A stretch of DNA of 64,000 nucleotides from Methylobacterium sp. E-066 (GTDB lineage: Bacteria; Pseudomonadota; Alphaproteobacteria; Rhizobiales; Beijerinckiaceae): NCBI RefSeq assembly GCF_022829635.1, contig NZ_JAKSYO010000088.1, positions 1-64,000 on the forward strand. The letters run 5' to 3'. This document shows, one piece after another, positions 1 to 9,989 of the stretch. The notes below the pieces were generated by a model. It ran no database searches. It was not told the DNA's origin and worked only from the letters and a program-made list of their open reading frames with translations. Every line of letters starts with the position of its first letter. Position 1 is the stretch's first letter. Made by a program: the position numbers and the translations under genes.

Positions 1-211
1 CGCATGCAGCGTCAGCGGAATGCGACCCGGGACCCAGCACACGACGGCGCGCAGCGTCCGTTTGATCAACCTGTGCCGCTGGCGCGGCACTTCATGTGCT
101 GGGTCCCGGATCAGGTTCCGCTTCGCTTCACCTGTCCGGGAAAGGGGCGCGCGTGATCTGCTCGGGAGCCCTGATCCCACGACGCGCACGGGGCCAAACA
201 CCTTGAAAGCG

Positions 212-238
212 CTGGGTCCAGACCTTTTGAATCCGGGA
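212..238 (-). repeat. Partial mosaic palindromic element (terminal module)
   Basis: Fragment of the dispersed element seen complete at 19876-19987. Only the outer end is left (a 'gaccttttgaatccggg' motif). It reads on the minus strand, just past the stop of the HD-GYP gene, the usual downstream position of this family. Confidence 0.5.
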
Positions 239-267
239 TTTTCACAGATGACCTGTGATCGGCGCCC

Positions 268-1437
<1,170 letters not shown>

Positions 1438-1988
1438 GGCGTCTTGTCTCGCTCCGCGGGTGCGTGCCCGGCGCGGGATTGGCGGGGTGTCGGCGCCACG
1501 CTTTCAGGAGCCTGCGGGCACCGAGAGCCGTGGCTTTCCAAGATCGGATCCATCGGGCTGAACGCGGTCATGATCCGGTCCGGGACGATTGCGGGTGAAG
1601 GTGCCGTCCTCAATGCGGAAGGTCTCTTCGACGATGTGACACATTTGTAATATTGCACGTTAAAGGGGAGTAAATGTTCTCATGCTCGCGTTGGGCGGTA
1701 ATTTTGATCTAAGAGACGGACTAAGCTTCGGTTCTGCTGAATTTCATTTGATGATCTCATGAACAAACCGAGACGTGGCAATTTTTATCGCGTGAATATA
1801 AATCGAATTCTCTGAGTTCAGATTTTCATGGATCTTATAGTGATGGTTTTCGATTTGTCCTGGCGCCTTCCATGCCCGGGCATTGGTCCGGCGACGCTGA
1901 CAGGCCGGCGGTGCGACGATACCGTCCCGCGCCGTCGCCACGGGACGAAGGCGCTCCGTGGTGCCGCTCCCGGGAAGGACCTTCGGTG
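1438..1988. other. Divergent intergenic region, AT-rich in the centre
   Basis: This region lies between the minus-strand HD-GYP gene and the plus-strand LysR gene. Positions about 1640-1860 are clearly AT-rich and could hold both promoters, but I recognise no specific operator. The short reading frames here have no family resemblance. Confidence 0.5.
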
Positions 1989-2873
1989 ATGATGCGGTTC
2001 GATCTCACCGATCTCGGCCTGTTCCGGCACGTGGTCGAGGCCGGCTCGATCACCCACGGGGCGGCGCGGGCGAACCTCGCCCTGGCGGCCGCCTCGACGC
2101 GGATCCGGCTGATGGAGGAGTCCCTCGGCGCCGCGCTCCTGACCCGGGGGCGGCAGGGCGTCAGCCCGACCCCGGCAGGGCGCACGCTGCTCACCCATGC
2201 CCGGGAGATCCTGGCCGGCGTCGAGCGCCTGCGCGAGGAGATGGCGGTGTTCTCCGGCGGTGCGGCCGGGCAGATCCGGGTGCTCGCCAACACCAACGCG
2301 CTGACCGAGTTCCTGCCCGACGCGCTCTCGGCCTTCCTGGCCGGCCATCCCGGGATCGGGGTCGAGATCGACGAGCGCACCTCCGAGGAGATCGTCGGGC
2401 TGGTGGCCGAGGGCGCGGCCGATCTCGGCATCCTGTCCGGCACGGTGGATACCGGCTCGCTCCAGACCTTCCCGTTCCGGGAGGACCGGTTCGTGGTGGT
2501 GGCGGCCCGGGACCATCCCCTGGCGGCACGGGCCGACATCGCCTTCGTGGAGGTGCTCGGCCACGACCTCGTCGGCCTCGACCGGCGCAGCGCCATCAGC
2601 CGGTTCCTGGTCGCCCAGGCGGTGCGGGAGGGGCGGCCGATGCGCCTGCGGGTGCAGCTGCGCGGCTTCGATGCCGTCTGCCGCCTGGTCGAGGCCCGGG
2701 TCGGGCTCGCGGTGCTACCCGAGAGCGCGGCGGCCCGGGCCGCGCAAGGGCTCGCCATCGCGGTGGTGCCGCTCTCGGATGCTTGGGCGCGCCGCGACCT
2801 GACCCTGTGCCTGCGCGACCTCGACGGCCTGCCGCCGTTCATGCGCGCCTTCGTGGCGCAGTTGCGGGCGTGA
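1989..2873 (+). CDS. LysR-family transcriptional regulator
   Basis: A DNA-binding regulator of 294 residues, typical LysR length. The N-terminal winged HTH spans about residues 3-62, with the family pattern FRHVVEAGSITHGAA followed by S/T-rich recognition-helix residues and the LLTR.R.G..PT.AG wing. Residues 90-290 match the periplasmic-binding-like effector domain. I chose the ATG-ATG pair at 1989, which follows a GGAAGGA-like ribosome site; the frame is open further upstream without a better site. LysR proteins often regulate a divergent neighbour, but here the divergent neighbour is the HD-GYP gene and the next plus-strand gene is an FAD oxidoreductase. The target and co-inducer cannot be read from the sequence. 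Confidence 0.88.
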   Translation: MMRFDLTDLGLFRHVVEAGSITHGAARANLALAAASTRIRLMEESLGAALLTRGRQGVSPTPAGRTLLTHAREILAGVERLREEMAVFSGGAAGQIRVLANTNALTEFLPDALSAFLAGHPGIGVEIDERTSEEIVGLVAEGAADLGILSGTVDTGSLQTFPFREDRFVVVAARDHPLAARADIAFVEVLGHDLVGLDRRSAISRFLVAQAVREGRPMRLRVQLRGFDAVCRLVEARVGLAVLPESAAARAAQGLAIAVVPLSDAWARRDLTLCLRDLDGLPPFMRAFVAQLRA

Positions 2874-3087
2874 GCGCGGCACAGATCCGGGTTGGGGAGG
2901 AGATCCGGATAAGGTGCGGCGATTCAATCAGAAGATGAGATGGCCTGAAAGCTTCGTTGTCGCCCTGTAAACGAATGTTTCCAGGCTCTAAAAAGATTAC
3001 GTACGTGCTTTACGGGCGTCATCATCGCTGCCATCTGTGCGGTTTCGTGCATTCAAACTCTGGCGCCGTGAACGGGACGACTTTGCG

Positions 3088-4290
3088 ATGACAGCGATGG
3101 GCAGCGTGGTGGATCGCTACGACGTAGCCGTGGTGGGCGCCGGGCTGGCCGGGAGCTGCCTGGCCGGGGCGCTCGCCCGCGCCGGGACCCGGGTCACGCT
3201 GATCGACGCCCAGGCCGAACGCGGCGAGGCGCGCCGCGACTTCCGGGCGGAGAAGTTCGGGGCCGACCAGATGGCGCTGTTCGAGGGCCTCGGCTTCGGC
3301 CAGGCGCTCGCCGCTTGCACGACGGCGACCGAGGAGGTCGCGGTGGTCCGCTATGGCCGCCTCGCCTACCGGGAAGCCGCCCGCGAATGGGGCGCGCATT
3401 ATCCCGTCCTGGTCGGGGCCGCCCGGGCCGCCCTGCCCGACGGGCTGCTGACCCCCGGGCGGGTCGCCGATTTCGAGCTCGGGCCGGATCGCCAGATTCT
3501 CGCCTTGAGCGACGGCCGCCGGATCGAGGCGCGCCTCGTCGTGCTCGCCACCGGGCTCGGCCATGCGCTGCTCGCCAAGGCCGGCATCGCCAAGCGGGCG
3601 CTGAGCCCGCGCCACTCCCTGGCCGTCGGCTTCGACATGGCGGCGCCGCGGGCCGCCTTCCCGTTCCCGGCCATGACCTACTTCGCCGAGGGGTTCGGCG
3701 GGCGCGACGCCTACCTGACCCTGTTCCCGATCGGGGAGGTGATGCGCGCCAACCTGTTCTGCTACCGCGATCCCGGCGAGCCCTGGGTCGCGGCCTTGCG
3801 CCGGGACCCGGAAGCCACCCTGCGGGCGATGATGCCCCACCTGGCGCGGCACTGCCCGGACCTGTCGGTGTCCGGCCCCCTCGAGGTCCGGCCGATCGAC
3901 CTCGCCCGGGCCGACGGGGTGGAGCGCGACGGGCTGGTGCTGATCGGCGACGCCTTCCAGACCGCCTGCCCGATCCCCGGCACCGGGATCGGCAAGCTGC
4001 TCACCGATGCCGACCGGCTCGCCCGGGTCCACGTGCCGGCCTGGCTCGCCACCCCCGGTATGGGTCGCGAAAAAATCGCGGCGTTCTATGCCGACCCGGT
4101 CAAGCAGGCCTGCGACGCCCGCAGCCTGCGCGCCAGCGTCTACGCCCGCGGCCTCGCCGTGGAGACGGGGACGCTCTGGCGGGCCCGGCGCCTGCGCAAC
4201 CGCGTCGCCCGCACGGCGATTCGCCTGGTCAAGGACGGGCCGCGGGCCGCCGCGGCTTTGGCGCCCGGACTGCTCCCGATCGGATTCTAG
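3088..4290 (+). CDS. FAD-dependent oxidoreductase / monooxygenase-like protein
   Basis: A 400-residue flavoprotein. The N-terminal Rossmann motif GAGLAGS (residues 17-23) and the following E/D-containing strand bind FAD. Near residue 290 the pattern VLIGDAFQ..CP..GTG matches the second FAD-binding motif (GD) of UbiH/PHBH-type monooxygenases and related geranylgeranyl-reductase-like enzymes. The start at 3088 is favoured because the Rossmann fold begins about 10 residues later; ATG 3097 is an alternative. The substrate is unknown and neighbouring genes do not define a pathway. A partial mosaic element follows the stop codon. Confidence 0.75.
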   Translation: MTAMGSVVDRYDVAVVGAGLAGSCLAGALARAGTRVTLIDAQAERGEARRDFRAEKFGADQMALFEGLGFGQALAACTTATEEVAVVRYGRLAYREAAREWGAHYPVLVGAARAALPDGLLTPGRVADFELGPDRQILALSDGRRIEARLVVLATGLGHALLAKAGIAKRALSPRHSLAVGFDMAAPRAAFPFPAMTYFAEGFGGRDAYLTLFPIGEVMRANLFCYRDPGEPWVAALRRDPEATLRAMMPHLARHCPDLSVSGPLEVRPIDLARADGVERDGLVLIGDAFQTACPIPGTGIGKLLTDADRLARVHVPAWLATPGMGREKIAAFYADPVKQACDARSLRASVYARGLAVETGTLWRARRLRNRVARTAIRLVKDGPRAAAALAPGLLPIGF

Positions 4291-4302
4291 CGTTCGGCTT
4301 CA

Positions 4303-4353
4303 TCAGGGCTCCGCCCTGACAACCCGCCAAAGGGCTCGCCCTTTGGAAACCCG
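4303..4353 (+). repeat. Partial mosaic palindromic element (two modules)
   Basis: Contains the small palindromes AGGGCtccGCCCT and CCAAAGGGCtcGCCCTTTGG joined by the family linker. It sits just after the stop of the flavoprotein gene, in the same orientation as that gene. Confidence 0.7.
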
Positions 4354-4436
4354 ATCCCGCGCCTCGGGTCTTCGTCGCGGCGCGGTCATGGGGTAGCGTC
4401 GCACTGATTCCGCCGGGGGGCGGAGGAGGGTTGCGT

Positions 4437-6125
4437 ATGTCGATCGAGACCGTGGATGCCGCCGGGAGCCGGAGGGGCGCCGACCTGCTGCTGGATGTGC
4501 TGCGCTCGGAGGGCGTGCGCTACATCTTCGGCAATCCCGGCACCACCGAATTGCCGCTGATCGACGCGCTCACCGAGGCGCAGGATATCGGCTACATCCT
4601 CGCCCTGCAGGAGGCGACCGCGGTGGCGATGGCCGACGGCTACGCCCAGGGCGCGCGCCGGCCGGCCTTCCTCAACCTGCACACCGCCGGCGGCCTCGGC
4701 CACGGCATGGGCGCGCTGTGGAACGCGCAGGTCAGCGGCACGCCGCTGGTGGTCACGGCCGGGCAGCAGGACCTGCGCCACGCCCTGTCCGACCCGCTGC
4801 TGATGGGCGACCTCGTCGCCATCGCCGACCCGGTGGTGAAGTGGGCCCGCGAGGTCACCAGCCCAGACCAGATCCCGGTGCTCCTGCGCCGCGCCTTCCA
4901 CGATTGCGGCGCGGCCCCGTCCGGCCCGGTCTTCCTGTCCCTGCCGATGGACGTGATGGAGGCGATGACCGCGACCCCGGCGGGTGAGACCTCGACCATC
5001 GACCAGCGGGCGGTAGCGGGCTCCCTCGACAAGCTGGCCGAAAAACTCGCCGCCATCGCGCCCGGCCGTCTGGCCCTGATCGCCGGGGACGAGATCGATG
5101 CCTCGGACGCCTCCGCCCAGGCGGTGGCGCTCGCCGACCTGCTGGCGGCGCCGGTCTACGGCTCGTCCTGGCCGGCCCACATCCCCTTCCCCACCGCCCA
5201 CCCGCTCTGGGCCGGCAACCTGCCGACCCGAGCCGACGCCATCGCCGACATCCTCGGGCGCTACGACGCGGTGTTCGCGCTGGGCGGCAAGTCGCTGATC
5301 ACCATCCTCTACTCGGAGGTCTCGGCGGTGCCGCCGGGGACGCAGGTGTTCCAGCTCTCCGCGGATGTCCGCGACCTCGGGCGCACCTACGCCACCAGCC
5401 TGTCGACGGTGGGCGACATCCAGGCGTCCCTGAACGCGCTGCTGCCGCTGCTGGCCCCGCGCGTGGCCGATCGCGCCGCCGCCTACGCGGAGGTGCGCGC
5501 GCAGGCGGAGACGGCCCGGACCGCGCGGCGGGCCAAGCTCGCCGCCGCGGCCGACGCCGCCTTCGACGATCCGGTGATCGCGCCGCTCGTCGCCGCCCGC
5601 GAGGTGGCCCGGGCCGTGGGGGCGCAGACCACGATCATCGACGAGGCGCCCGCGACGCTGACCCACCTGCGGACCTTCCTCGACAGCCCGTCCACCCACC
5701 AATATGCGGCGATGCGCGGCGGCGTGCTCGGCTGGGGCATGCCGGCCGCGGTCGGTTTCTCCCTCGGCATCGACCGGGCGCCCGTGGTCTGCGTCGTCGG
5801 CGACGGCGCCGCGATGTACTCGCCCCAGGCGCTCTGGACCGCCGCGCACGAAAAGCTGCCGGTCACCTTCGTGGTGATCAACAACGCCGAGTACAACATC
5901 CTGAAAAACTTCATGAAGGGCCAGGCGCACTACGCCTCGGTGCGGGCCAACCGCTTCATCGCCATGGATCTCACCGACCCGCGCGTCGACTATCTGGCGC
6001 TCGCCACATCCATGGGGGTGCCGTCCCGGCGGGTGACCCGGGCCGCCGATATCGCCCCGGCGATCGAGGCCGGGATCCGGTCAGGGGGCGCCAATCTCGT
6101 GGAGGTGGTGGTGCGGGCGAGCTGA
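4437..6125 (+). CDS. Thiamine-diphosphate enzyme, benzoylformate decarboxylase / acetolactate synthase-like
   Basis: A 562-residue ThDP-dependent enzyme with the usual three domains: PYR (about 1-180), central (190-330) and PP (375-555). E59 in ALQEATAVAMADGYA is the conserved ThDP-activating glutamate. The metal/diphosphate motif is G455-D456-G457 with a downstream NNAEYN. Overall it resembles benzoylformate decarboxylase (MdlC) more than acetolactate synthase, in its length and in the N-terminal FGNPGTTELPL motif. The ATG at 4437 follows GGAGGAGGG at optimal spacing, so it is preferred over an upstream TTG. The exact 2-oxo acid substrate is inferred only at family level. No mandelate-pathway genes are nearby. 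Confidence 0.85.
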   Translation: MSIETVDAAGSRRGADLLLDVLRSEGVRYIFGNPGTTELPLIDALTEAQDIGYILALQEATAVAMADGYAQGARRPAFLNLHTAGGLGHGMGALWNAQVSGTPLVVTAGQQDLRHALSDPLLMGDLVAIADPVVKWAREVTSPDQIPVLLRRAFHDCGAAPSGPVFLSLPMDVMEAMTATPAGETSTIDQRAVAGSLDKLAEKLAAIAPGRLALIAGDEIDASDASAQAVALADLLAAPVYGSSWPAHIPFPTAHPLWAGNLPTRADAIADILGRYDAVFALGGKSLITILYSEVSAVPPGTQVFQLSADVRDLGRTYATSLSTVGDIQASLNALLPLLAPRVADRAAAYAEVRAQAETARTARRAKLAAAADAAFDDPVIAPLVAAREVARAVGAQTTIIDEAPATLTHLRTFLDSPSTHQYAAMRGGVLGWGMPAAVGFSLGIDRAPVVCVVGDGAAMYSPQALWTAAHEKLPVTFVVINNAEYNILKNFMKGQAHYASVRANRFIAMDLTDPRVDYLALATSMGVPSRRVTRAADIAPAIEAGIRSGGANLVEVVVRAS

Positions 6126-6383
6126 CCGGGGGGCGACCGGCGCACCGGCAAGAAAGGCATACGGGTTCAAACGCTTGCCGCTGATCTCAGGCGTGCATCC
6201 GCGGACCGTCGCGTGTGTTTTTCTCACGCAGCGCGCGAGCTTTTCATGGATTGTCCGGCCCGAATTTCGGGGCTACGTCCAACGTGACGCCGATCTCGGT
6301 CGGCAACCCCGTCCGTGGCCCAGCGCGAGCGGACACGTCTCGTAAGACCGGGCGCAGACGGGATCCGAACGGGACCGGGCACC

Positions 6384-6809
6384 ATGACCCTCCATGCCGG
6401 CCAATGCCATTGCGGCGCGGTGCGCTTCCGGGCGACCCTCGGCGACGGCTTCGACTCGATCCGCCGCTGCACCTGCTCGTACTGCCGAATGCGCGGCGCC
6501 GTCGTCGCCATGGCGGAGGCGGGCGGGATCGAGATCCTGCAAGGCGCGGAGGCGTTGACGAGCTACCGCTTCCACACCGGAGCGGCGCAGCACTTCTTCT
6601 GTTCCCGCTGCGGGATCTACACCCATCACCAGCGGCGCTCGAACCAGGATCTCTTTGCCGTGAACGTGGCGTGCCTGGACGGAATCAGCCCGTTCGACTT
6701 CCCCGCGGTGCCCGTCATGGACGGGGTCAACCACACCAACGACACCGGCCAACCGACCCGCCGGGCCGGCACGCTGCGGTTCATCCCGGCCGACGCGGAT
6801 CGCGCTTGA
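6384..6809 (+). CDS. GFA-family (Mss4-like) zinc protein
   Basis: A 141-residue protein of the glutathione-dependent formaldehyde-activating (GFA) / CENP-V family. It has the expected cysteine sets: C8 and C10, then C29, C31 and C34 (CTCSYC), then C73 and C76 (CSRCG), which bind one structural and one catalytic zinc. Most members are not proven formaldehyde enzymes, so the function should be read as family-level. The ATG at 6384 directly precedes the first conserved cysteine block. A complete mosaic element follows the gene. Confidence 0.85.
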   Translation: MTLHAGQCHCGAVRFRATLGDGFDSIRRCTCSYCRMRGAVVAMAEAGGIEILQGAEALTSYRFHTGAAQHFFCSRCGIYTHHQRRSNQDLFAVNVACLDGISPFDFPAVPVMDGVNHTNDTGQPTRRAGTLRFIPADADRA

Positions 6810-6813
6810 AAGG

Positions 6814-6940
6814 CCCGGGTTCAACAGGTCCGTGACCTTGTGCGGGTCCAGGGCGGAGCCCTGGTGTCGGGCTTCGCCCGATCCTTCGGGGCTCCGCCCC
6901 AAGACCCCGCCAAAGGGCTGAGCCCTTTGGAAACCCGGTT
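6814..6940 (+). repeat. Complete mosaic palindromic element
   Basis: An ordered series of small palindromes: AACAGGTCcgtGACCTTGT, CCAGGGCggaGCCCTGG, a GGGCttcGCCC pair, GGGGCtccGCCCC and CCAAAGGGCtgaGCCCTTTGG. It lies between the GFA and GST genes and reads with them. It carries one extra small hairpin compared with the copies at 19876 and 27701. Confidence 0.8.
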
Positions 6941-7011
6941 TCAGCGTCCGGACTGGATTCCAGCCGGCAGGAATGCGAGGTCCCGACGTCACCACGAACT
7001 GGGACGGTCCG

Positions 7012-7617
7012 ATGAAGCTCCTCTACTCCCCCGCCTCCCCGTATGCCCGCAAGGTGCTGGTGCTCGCCCACGAGACCGGGCTGATCGACAAGATCGCCGT
7101 CACCGCCGCCGGTGCCTCGCCGACCGGGCCCTCCCCCGAGGTCGCCGCCCACAACCCGCTCGGCAAGATCCCGGCCCTGGTGCTGGAGGACGGCACCGCC
7201 CTCTACGACAGCCGGGTGATCTGCGAGTATCTCGACGGCCTCTCGGCCGGCCCGCGCCTGTTCCCCGAGGGTCCGGCGCGCTGGGATGCGCTCACCCGGC
7301 AGGCGCTCGCCGACGGCCTGCTCGATGCCGCGCTGCTGACCCGCTACGAGCGGGTCCTGCGCCCGGAGGCGCAGCGCTGGGATTCCTGGGAGGCCGGCCA
7401 AGTGGCCAAGATCACGGCGGCGCTCGACCGGTTCGAGACCCTGGTCGCCGACATGCCGGTCCTGGATATCGGCACGGTCGCGATCGCCTGCGCGCTCGGC
7501 TATCTCGACCTGCGCTTCCCCGATCTCGCCTGGCGCGAGGGACGCCCCGCCACCGCCGCCTGGTACGCGGTGTTCGAGGGCCGGCCCTCGATGGTCGCCA
7601 CCATGCCGAAGGGGTGA
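7012..7617 (+). CDS. Glutathione S-transferase (YibF-like)
   Basis: A 201-residue cytosolic GST. The N-terminal thioredoxin-like domain (1-78) begins MKLLYSPASPYARKV, with S6/S9 near the expected glutathione-activating position, the cis-Pro region GKIPAL and the acidic DSRVICEYL stretch that binds the glutathione gamma-glutamyl group. The all-helical C-terminal domain covers about 90-200. The ATG at 7012 places these motifs at canonical positions; an upstream in-frame ATG at 6973 would add 13 residues. The substrate is unknown. It is convergent with the DoxX gene, with a partial mosaic element between them. Confidence 0.85.
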   Translation: MKLLYSPASPYARKVLVLAHETGLIDKIAVTAAGASPTGPSPEVAAHNPLGKIPALVLEDGTALYDSRVICEYLDGLSAGPRLFPEGPARWDALTRQALADGLLDAALLTRYERVLRPEAQRWDSWEAGQVAKITAALDRFETLVADMPVLDIGTVAIACALGYLDLRFPDLAWREGRPATAAWYAVFEGRPSMVATMPKG

Positions 7618-7618
7618 G

Positions 7619-7672
7619 ACCTCGGGGCTTCGCGCCCCGCCAAAGGGCCGGGGGCCCTTTGGAAACCCGGAT
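7619..7672 (+). repeat. Partial mosaic palindromic element between convergent genes
   Basis: Contains GGGGCttcgcGCCCC and CCAAAGGGCcgggGGCCCTTTGG modules. It fills almost the whole gap between the GST stop and the DoxX stop, so a bidirectional terminator role is plausible. Confidence 0.7.
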
Positions 7673-7673
7673 T

Positions 7674-8141
7674 TTATGGCCGGGCCTGGACCGCGTAGGG
7701 GTGGGACGAGGCGAGCGGGTCGGCGAAGAAATCTTGGACCGTCCCGGCGCCTGTCCCGAAGGTGATCAGCAAGAAACCTCCGGCCAGCGCAAAATTCTTC
7801 AAGAAATCCCAGAACAGTTCGCGGCCCTTGCCGCCCGCCCAGAAATCGCCGGGTGCCCAGAACTGTTTCCACAGCAGCGCGGTGACGCCGCAATAGCCGG
7901 CCAGCACGAAGGCCGCCGCCCGGTCGGCGGTGCCGGTGAGGATGCACAGCGACATCCCGATCTCGACCCCGAGCCCGATCAGGATCAGCAGGGTCGCCGG
8001 CCACGTGGCATGCACCGCCTGCCGGGCCTGGCCGACCGCGCCCTTGAAGTTGAGGATCTTGTCGAGCGCGCTGAACGGCAGGAACAGCAGCACCAGGAGC
8101 AGGCGGACGCCGAACGCGATCGCGACGCTGAGGCTGGCCAT
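7674..8141 (-). CDS. DoxX-family integral membrane protein
   Basis: A 155-residue inner-membrane protein with four hydrophobic segments (about residues 6-25, 46-66, 72-92 and 112-132). Family-like features are the R-LL-LLFL-F--DK--N pattern in the first helix and the aromatic DFWAGGKGRELFWDFLKN loop. DoxX proteins have been linked to thiosulfate:quinone reductase and to oxidative-stress complexes, but the role here is not clear. The start at 8141 is chosen because translation upstream is polar and low-complexity. A perfect 14-bp tandem repeat lies 64-91 bp upstream of this start (8205-8232) and may be a regulator site. Confidence 0.75.
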   Translation of the reverse strand: MASLSVAIAFGVRLLLVLLFLPFSALDKILNFKGAVGQARQAVHATWPATLLILIGLGVEIGMSLCILTGTADRAAAFVLAGYCGVTALLWKQFWAPGDFWAGGKGRELFWDFLKNFALAGGFLLITFGTGAGTVQDFFADPLASSHPYAVQARP

Positions 8142-8204
8142 GCGCTGTTCGCCGATTCCCGATCCGGCCTCGCGGCCCGCCGCTCCTCCAAGCCGCGAGC
8201 GGCG

Positions 8205-8232
8205 CAAAGGTTTCTTCGCAAAGGTTTCTTCG
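8205..8232. repeat. Perfect tandem 14-bp direct repeat
   Basis: The unit CAAAGGTTTCTTCG occurs twice with no gap (8205-8218 and 8219-8232), upstream of the DoxX gene. A tandem operator is the likeliest reading; replication slippage is the alternative. Confidence 0.6.
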
Positions 8233-8313
8233 AAGGAACACCCAACGGCCGGCGGGACAGCGGCAGACTGCGAAGGCTGTGCGCGGGGATGGCCGCGCCA
8301 GACTGCGCCGAAT

Positions 8314-9498
8314 TCAGGTCCGGCACTCCCGGATCAGCCGCCGGACGAAGTCCGCGCAGGCTGCGAGCTCATCCCGGGTGACGTACTCGTCGGCCTTGTG
8401 GGCCCGGGCGATCGAGCCCGGACCGATTACCACGGCCGGCACGCCGCCCAGCCGCTCGAACAGCCCGCCCTCCGTCCCGTACGAAACCTTCCCGTGCGCG
8501 TTCCGCCCGGCCAGCCGCTTGGCGAGCGTCACGATCGCCGCCTCGGGGTCGGTGTCGAGGCCGGGATAGTCGATCAGCGGCTCGACATCGACGCCGCAGG
8601 CCGGGTCCGTCGCCCGCATCAGCGGCGCCAGGGTCTCGGTGGCGTAGGCGATCGCGGCCGCTGCCAGCGCCCCGGCATCGTCGGCCCCGATCGCCCGGAC
8701 TTCGAACTCGACGCTGCAGCGATCCGGCACGATGTTGAGCGCCGAGCCGCCCCGGACCACGCTCGACAGGCCGGTGGTGTGGGGCACGTCGTAGAGCGGG
8801 TCGCGGGCCCCGTCCCGGGCGATCGCCTCCGCGGACAGCCGGACATGCTCGATGAAGCGGGCGGCATATTCCACCGCGTTGACGCCCGCGGGCGCCAGGG
8901 CCGAATGGCTGGCCTTGCCCCGAAAGGTGAGGCGGGCCGCAGACTTGCCCTTGTGCCCGACCACCACGCCCATCCCGGTGGGCTCGCCGACGAAGCAGCC
9001 GAGCGGGCGCGGCCCCCGCTCCAGCATCCGGGCGATCAGCGGGCGCACCCCGAGGCAGCCGACCTCCTCGTCGTACGAGATCGCGATGTGGAGCGGCGTC
9101 GCGAGCTCGGCTGCGACCATCTCCGGCAGCAGCGCCAGGCAGACCGCGAGAAAGCCCTTCATGTCGGAGGTGCCGCGTCCGTAGAGCCGGCCTGCCTCCT
9201 CCCGCAGGACGAACGGGTCCGACGACCAGGGCTGGCCCTCGGCCGGCACCACGTCGCTGTGGCCGGAGAGCACGTAGCCGGCCCGCGTCGCGAACGGGCC
9301 GACGCTGACGAGCAGCGCCGCCTTGGTCCCGGTGGCGTCGCTCACCCGGGCGACGGCGGCGCCGTGATCCCGGCAATAGCCTTCCGCCCAGTCGATCAGC
9401 GGCAGGTTCGAGCGCGCGCTCACCGTGTCGAAGGCCACGAGGGTCTCGAGCAGCGCCACCGGATCCTGCGCGGCGGGGTTTTCAGCGGCGATCGGCAT
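8314..9498 (-). CDS. argE: Acetylornithine deacetylase-like M20 metallopeptidase
   Basis: A 394-residue cytosolic M20-family amidohydrolase, typical of ArgE (about 380-390 residues). Dinuclear-metal and catalytic residues are visible: H80 and D82 in GHSDVVP, D112 in GRGTSDMKG, and the E144-E145 pair in YDEEVGCLG. A dimerisation domain follows (about 185-290). Sequence character matches the proteobacterial N-acetylornithine deacetylase branch, which removes acetate from N2-acetyl-L-ornithine in arginine synthesis. Alphaproteobacteria often use ArgJ instead, so related N-acyl amino acid hydrolysis is possible. The start at 9498 begins just before the conserved helix; an in-frame ATG at 9537 is an alternative. 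It is divergent from a small secreted protein gene. Confidence 0.8.
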   Translation of the reverse strand: MPIAAENPAAQDPVALLETLVAFDTVSARSNLPLIDWAEGYCRDHGAAVARVSDATGTKAALLVSVGPFATRAGYVLSGHSDVVPAEGQPWSSDPFVLREEAGRLYGRGTSDMKGFLAVCLALLPEMVAAELATPLHIAISYDEEVGCLGVRPLIARMLERGPRPLGCFVGEPTGMGVVVGHKGKSAARLTFRGKASHSALAPAGVNAVEYAARFIEHVRLSAEAIARDGARDPLYDVPHTTGLSSVVRGGSALNIVPDRCSVEFEVRAIGADDAGALAAAAIAYATETLAPLMRATDPACGVDVEPLIDYPGLDTDPEAAIVTLAKRLAGRNAHGKVSYGTEGGLFERLGGVPAVVIGPGSIARAHKADEYVTRDELAACADFVRRLIRECRT

Positions 9499-9655
9499 CG
9501 GGCGGCTCGCATCGTCTCGGGGGAGGGCGTTCCCCATCCTACGGGGTTTTCGCAGGCTTCGGATCGGCGAAAATCGCCCTGCCTCGGAACCGGGGGCGCG
9601 GCGCAGCGTAGCCGCCGGTGAAGGCCCCGCCGCGCACGCTCCGCGAGCCCGAACC

Positions 9656-9946
9656 ATGCGCCCCCTGATCCTCTCGATCCTGATGCCGGTGGCGCTGCTG
9701 CTGGCGATCGCCCCGGCCGAGGCTCGGCCGCCCCATCGCAAGCCGCACCACCGGCACGTGTCCGACACGGAGGCGACCCTGGCCCGCATGGCCGAGCACG
9801 ACCGGCTCCGGGGCTGGCGGGCCTGGCAGACGCCCCGGCCCCTCGCCCGCGCCCTGCCCCCGGCTACGCGGGAACGGGTCGCCGCCCCGCCGTTTACCGG
9901 CTGGGGCTATGGCGGCACGATCCCGGGAGCCTGGCCCGGCTTCTGA
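9656..9946 (+). CDS. Small secreted hypothetical protein
   Basis: A 96-residue protein. Residues 1-23 form a clear signal peptide (MRPL then a long Leu/Ala core, ending near AEA-RP). The mature part is basic and His/Pro-rich at its start (PPHRKPHHRH), then Trp- and Arg-rich, ending in a Gly/Pro/Trp segment. I recognise no family. The host-like codon usage and signal peptide support a real gene. Confidence 0.6.
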   Translation: MRPLILSILMPVALLLAIAPAEARPPHRKPHHRHVSDTEATLARMAEHDRLRGWRAWQTPRPLARALPPATRERVAAPPFTGWGYGGTIPGAWPGF

Positions 9947-9989
9947 CCCGCTGCCCCCTCCCCCGCCGAGACCGTTGCCGAGGCCCGCG

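Noticed and set aside
7930..9621. Plus-strand frame of 563 codons opposite the DoxX and M20 genes
   Set aside because: Antisense artefact of GC3 bias; the M20 and DoxX motifs are on the other strand.
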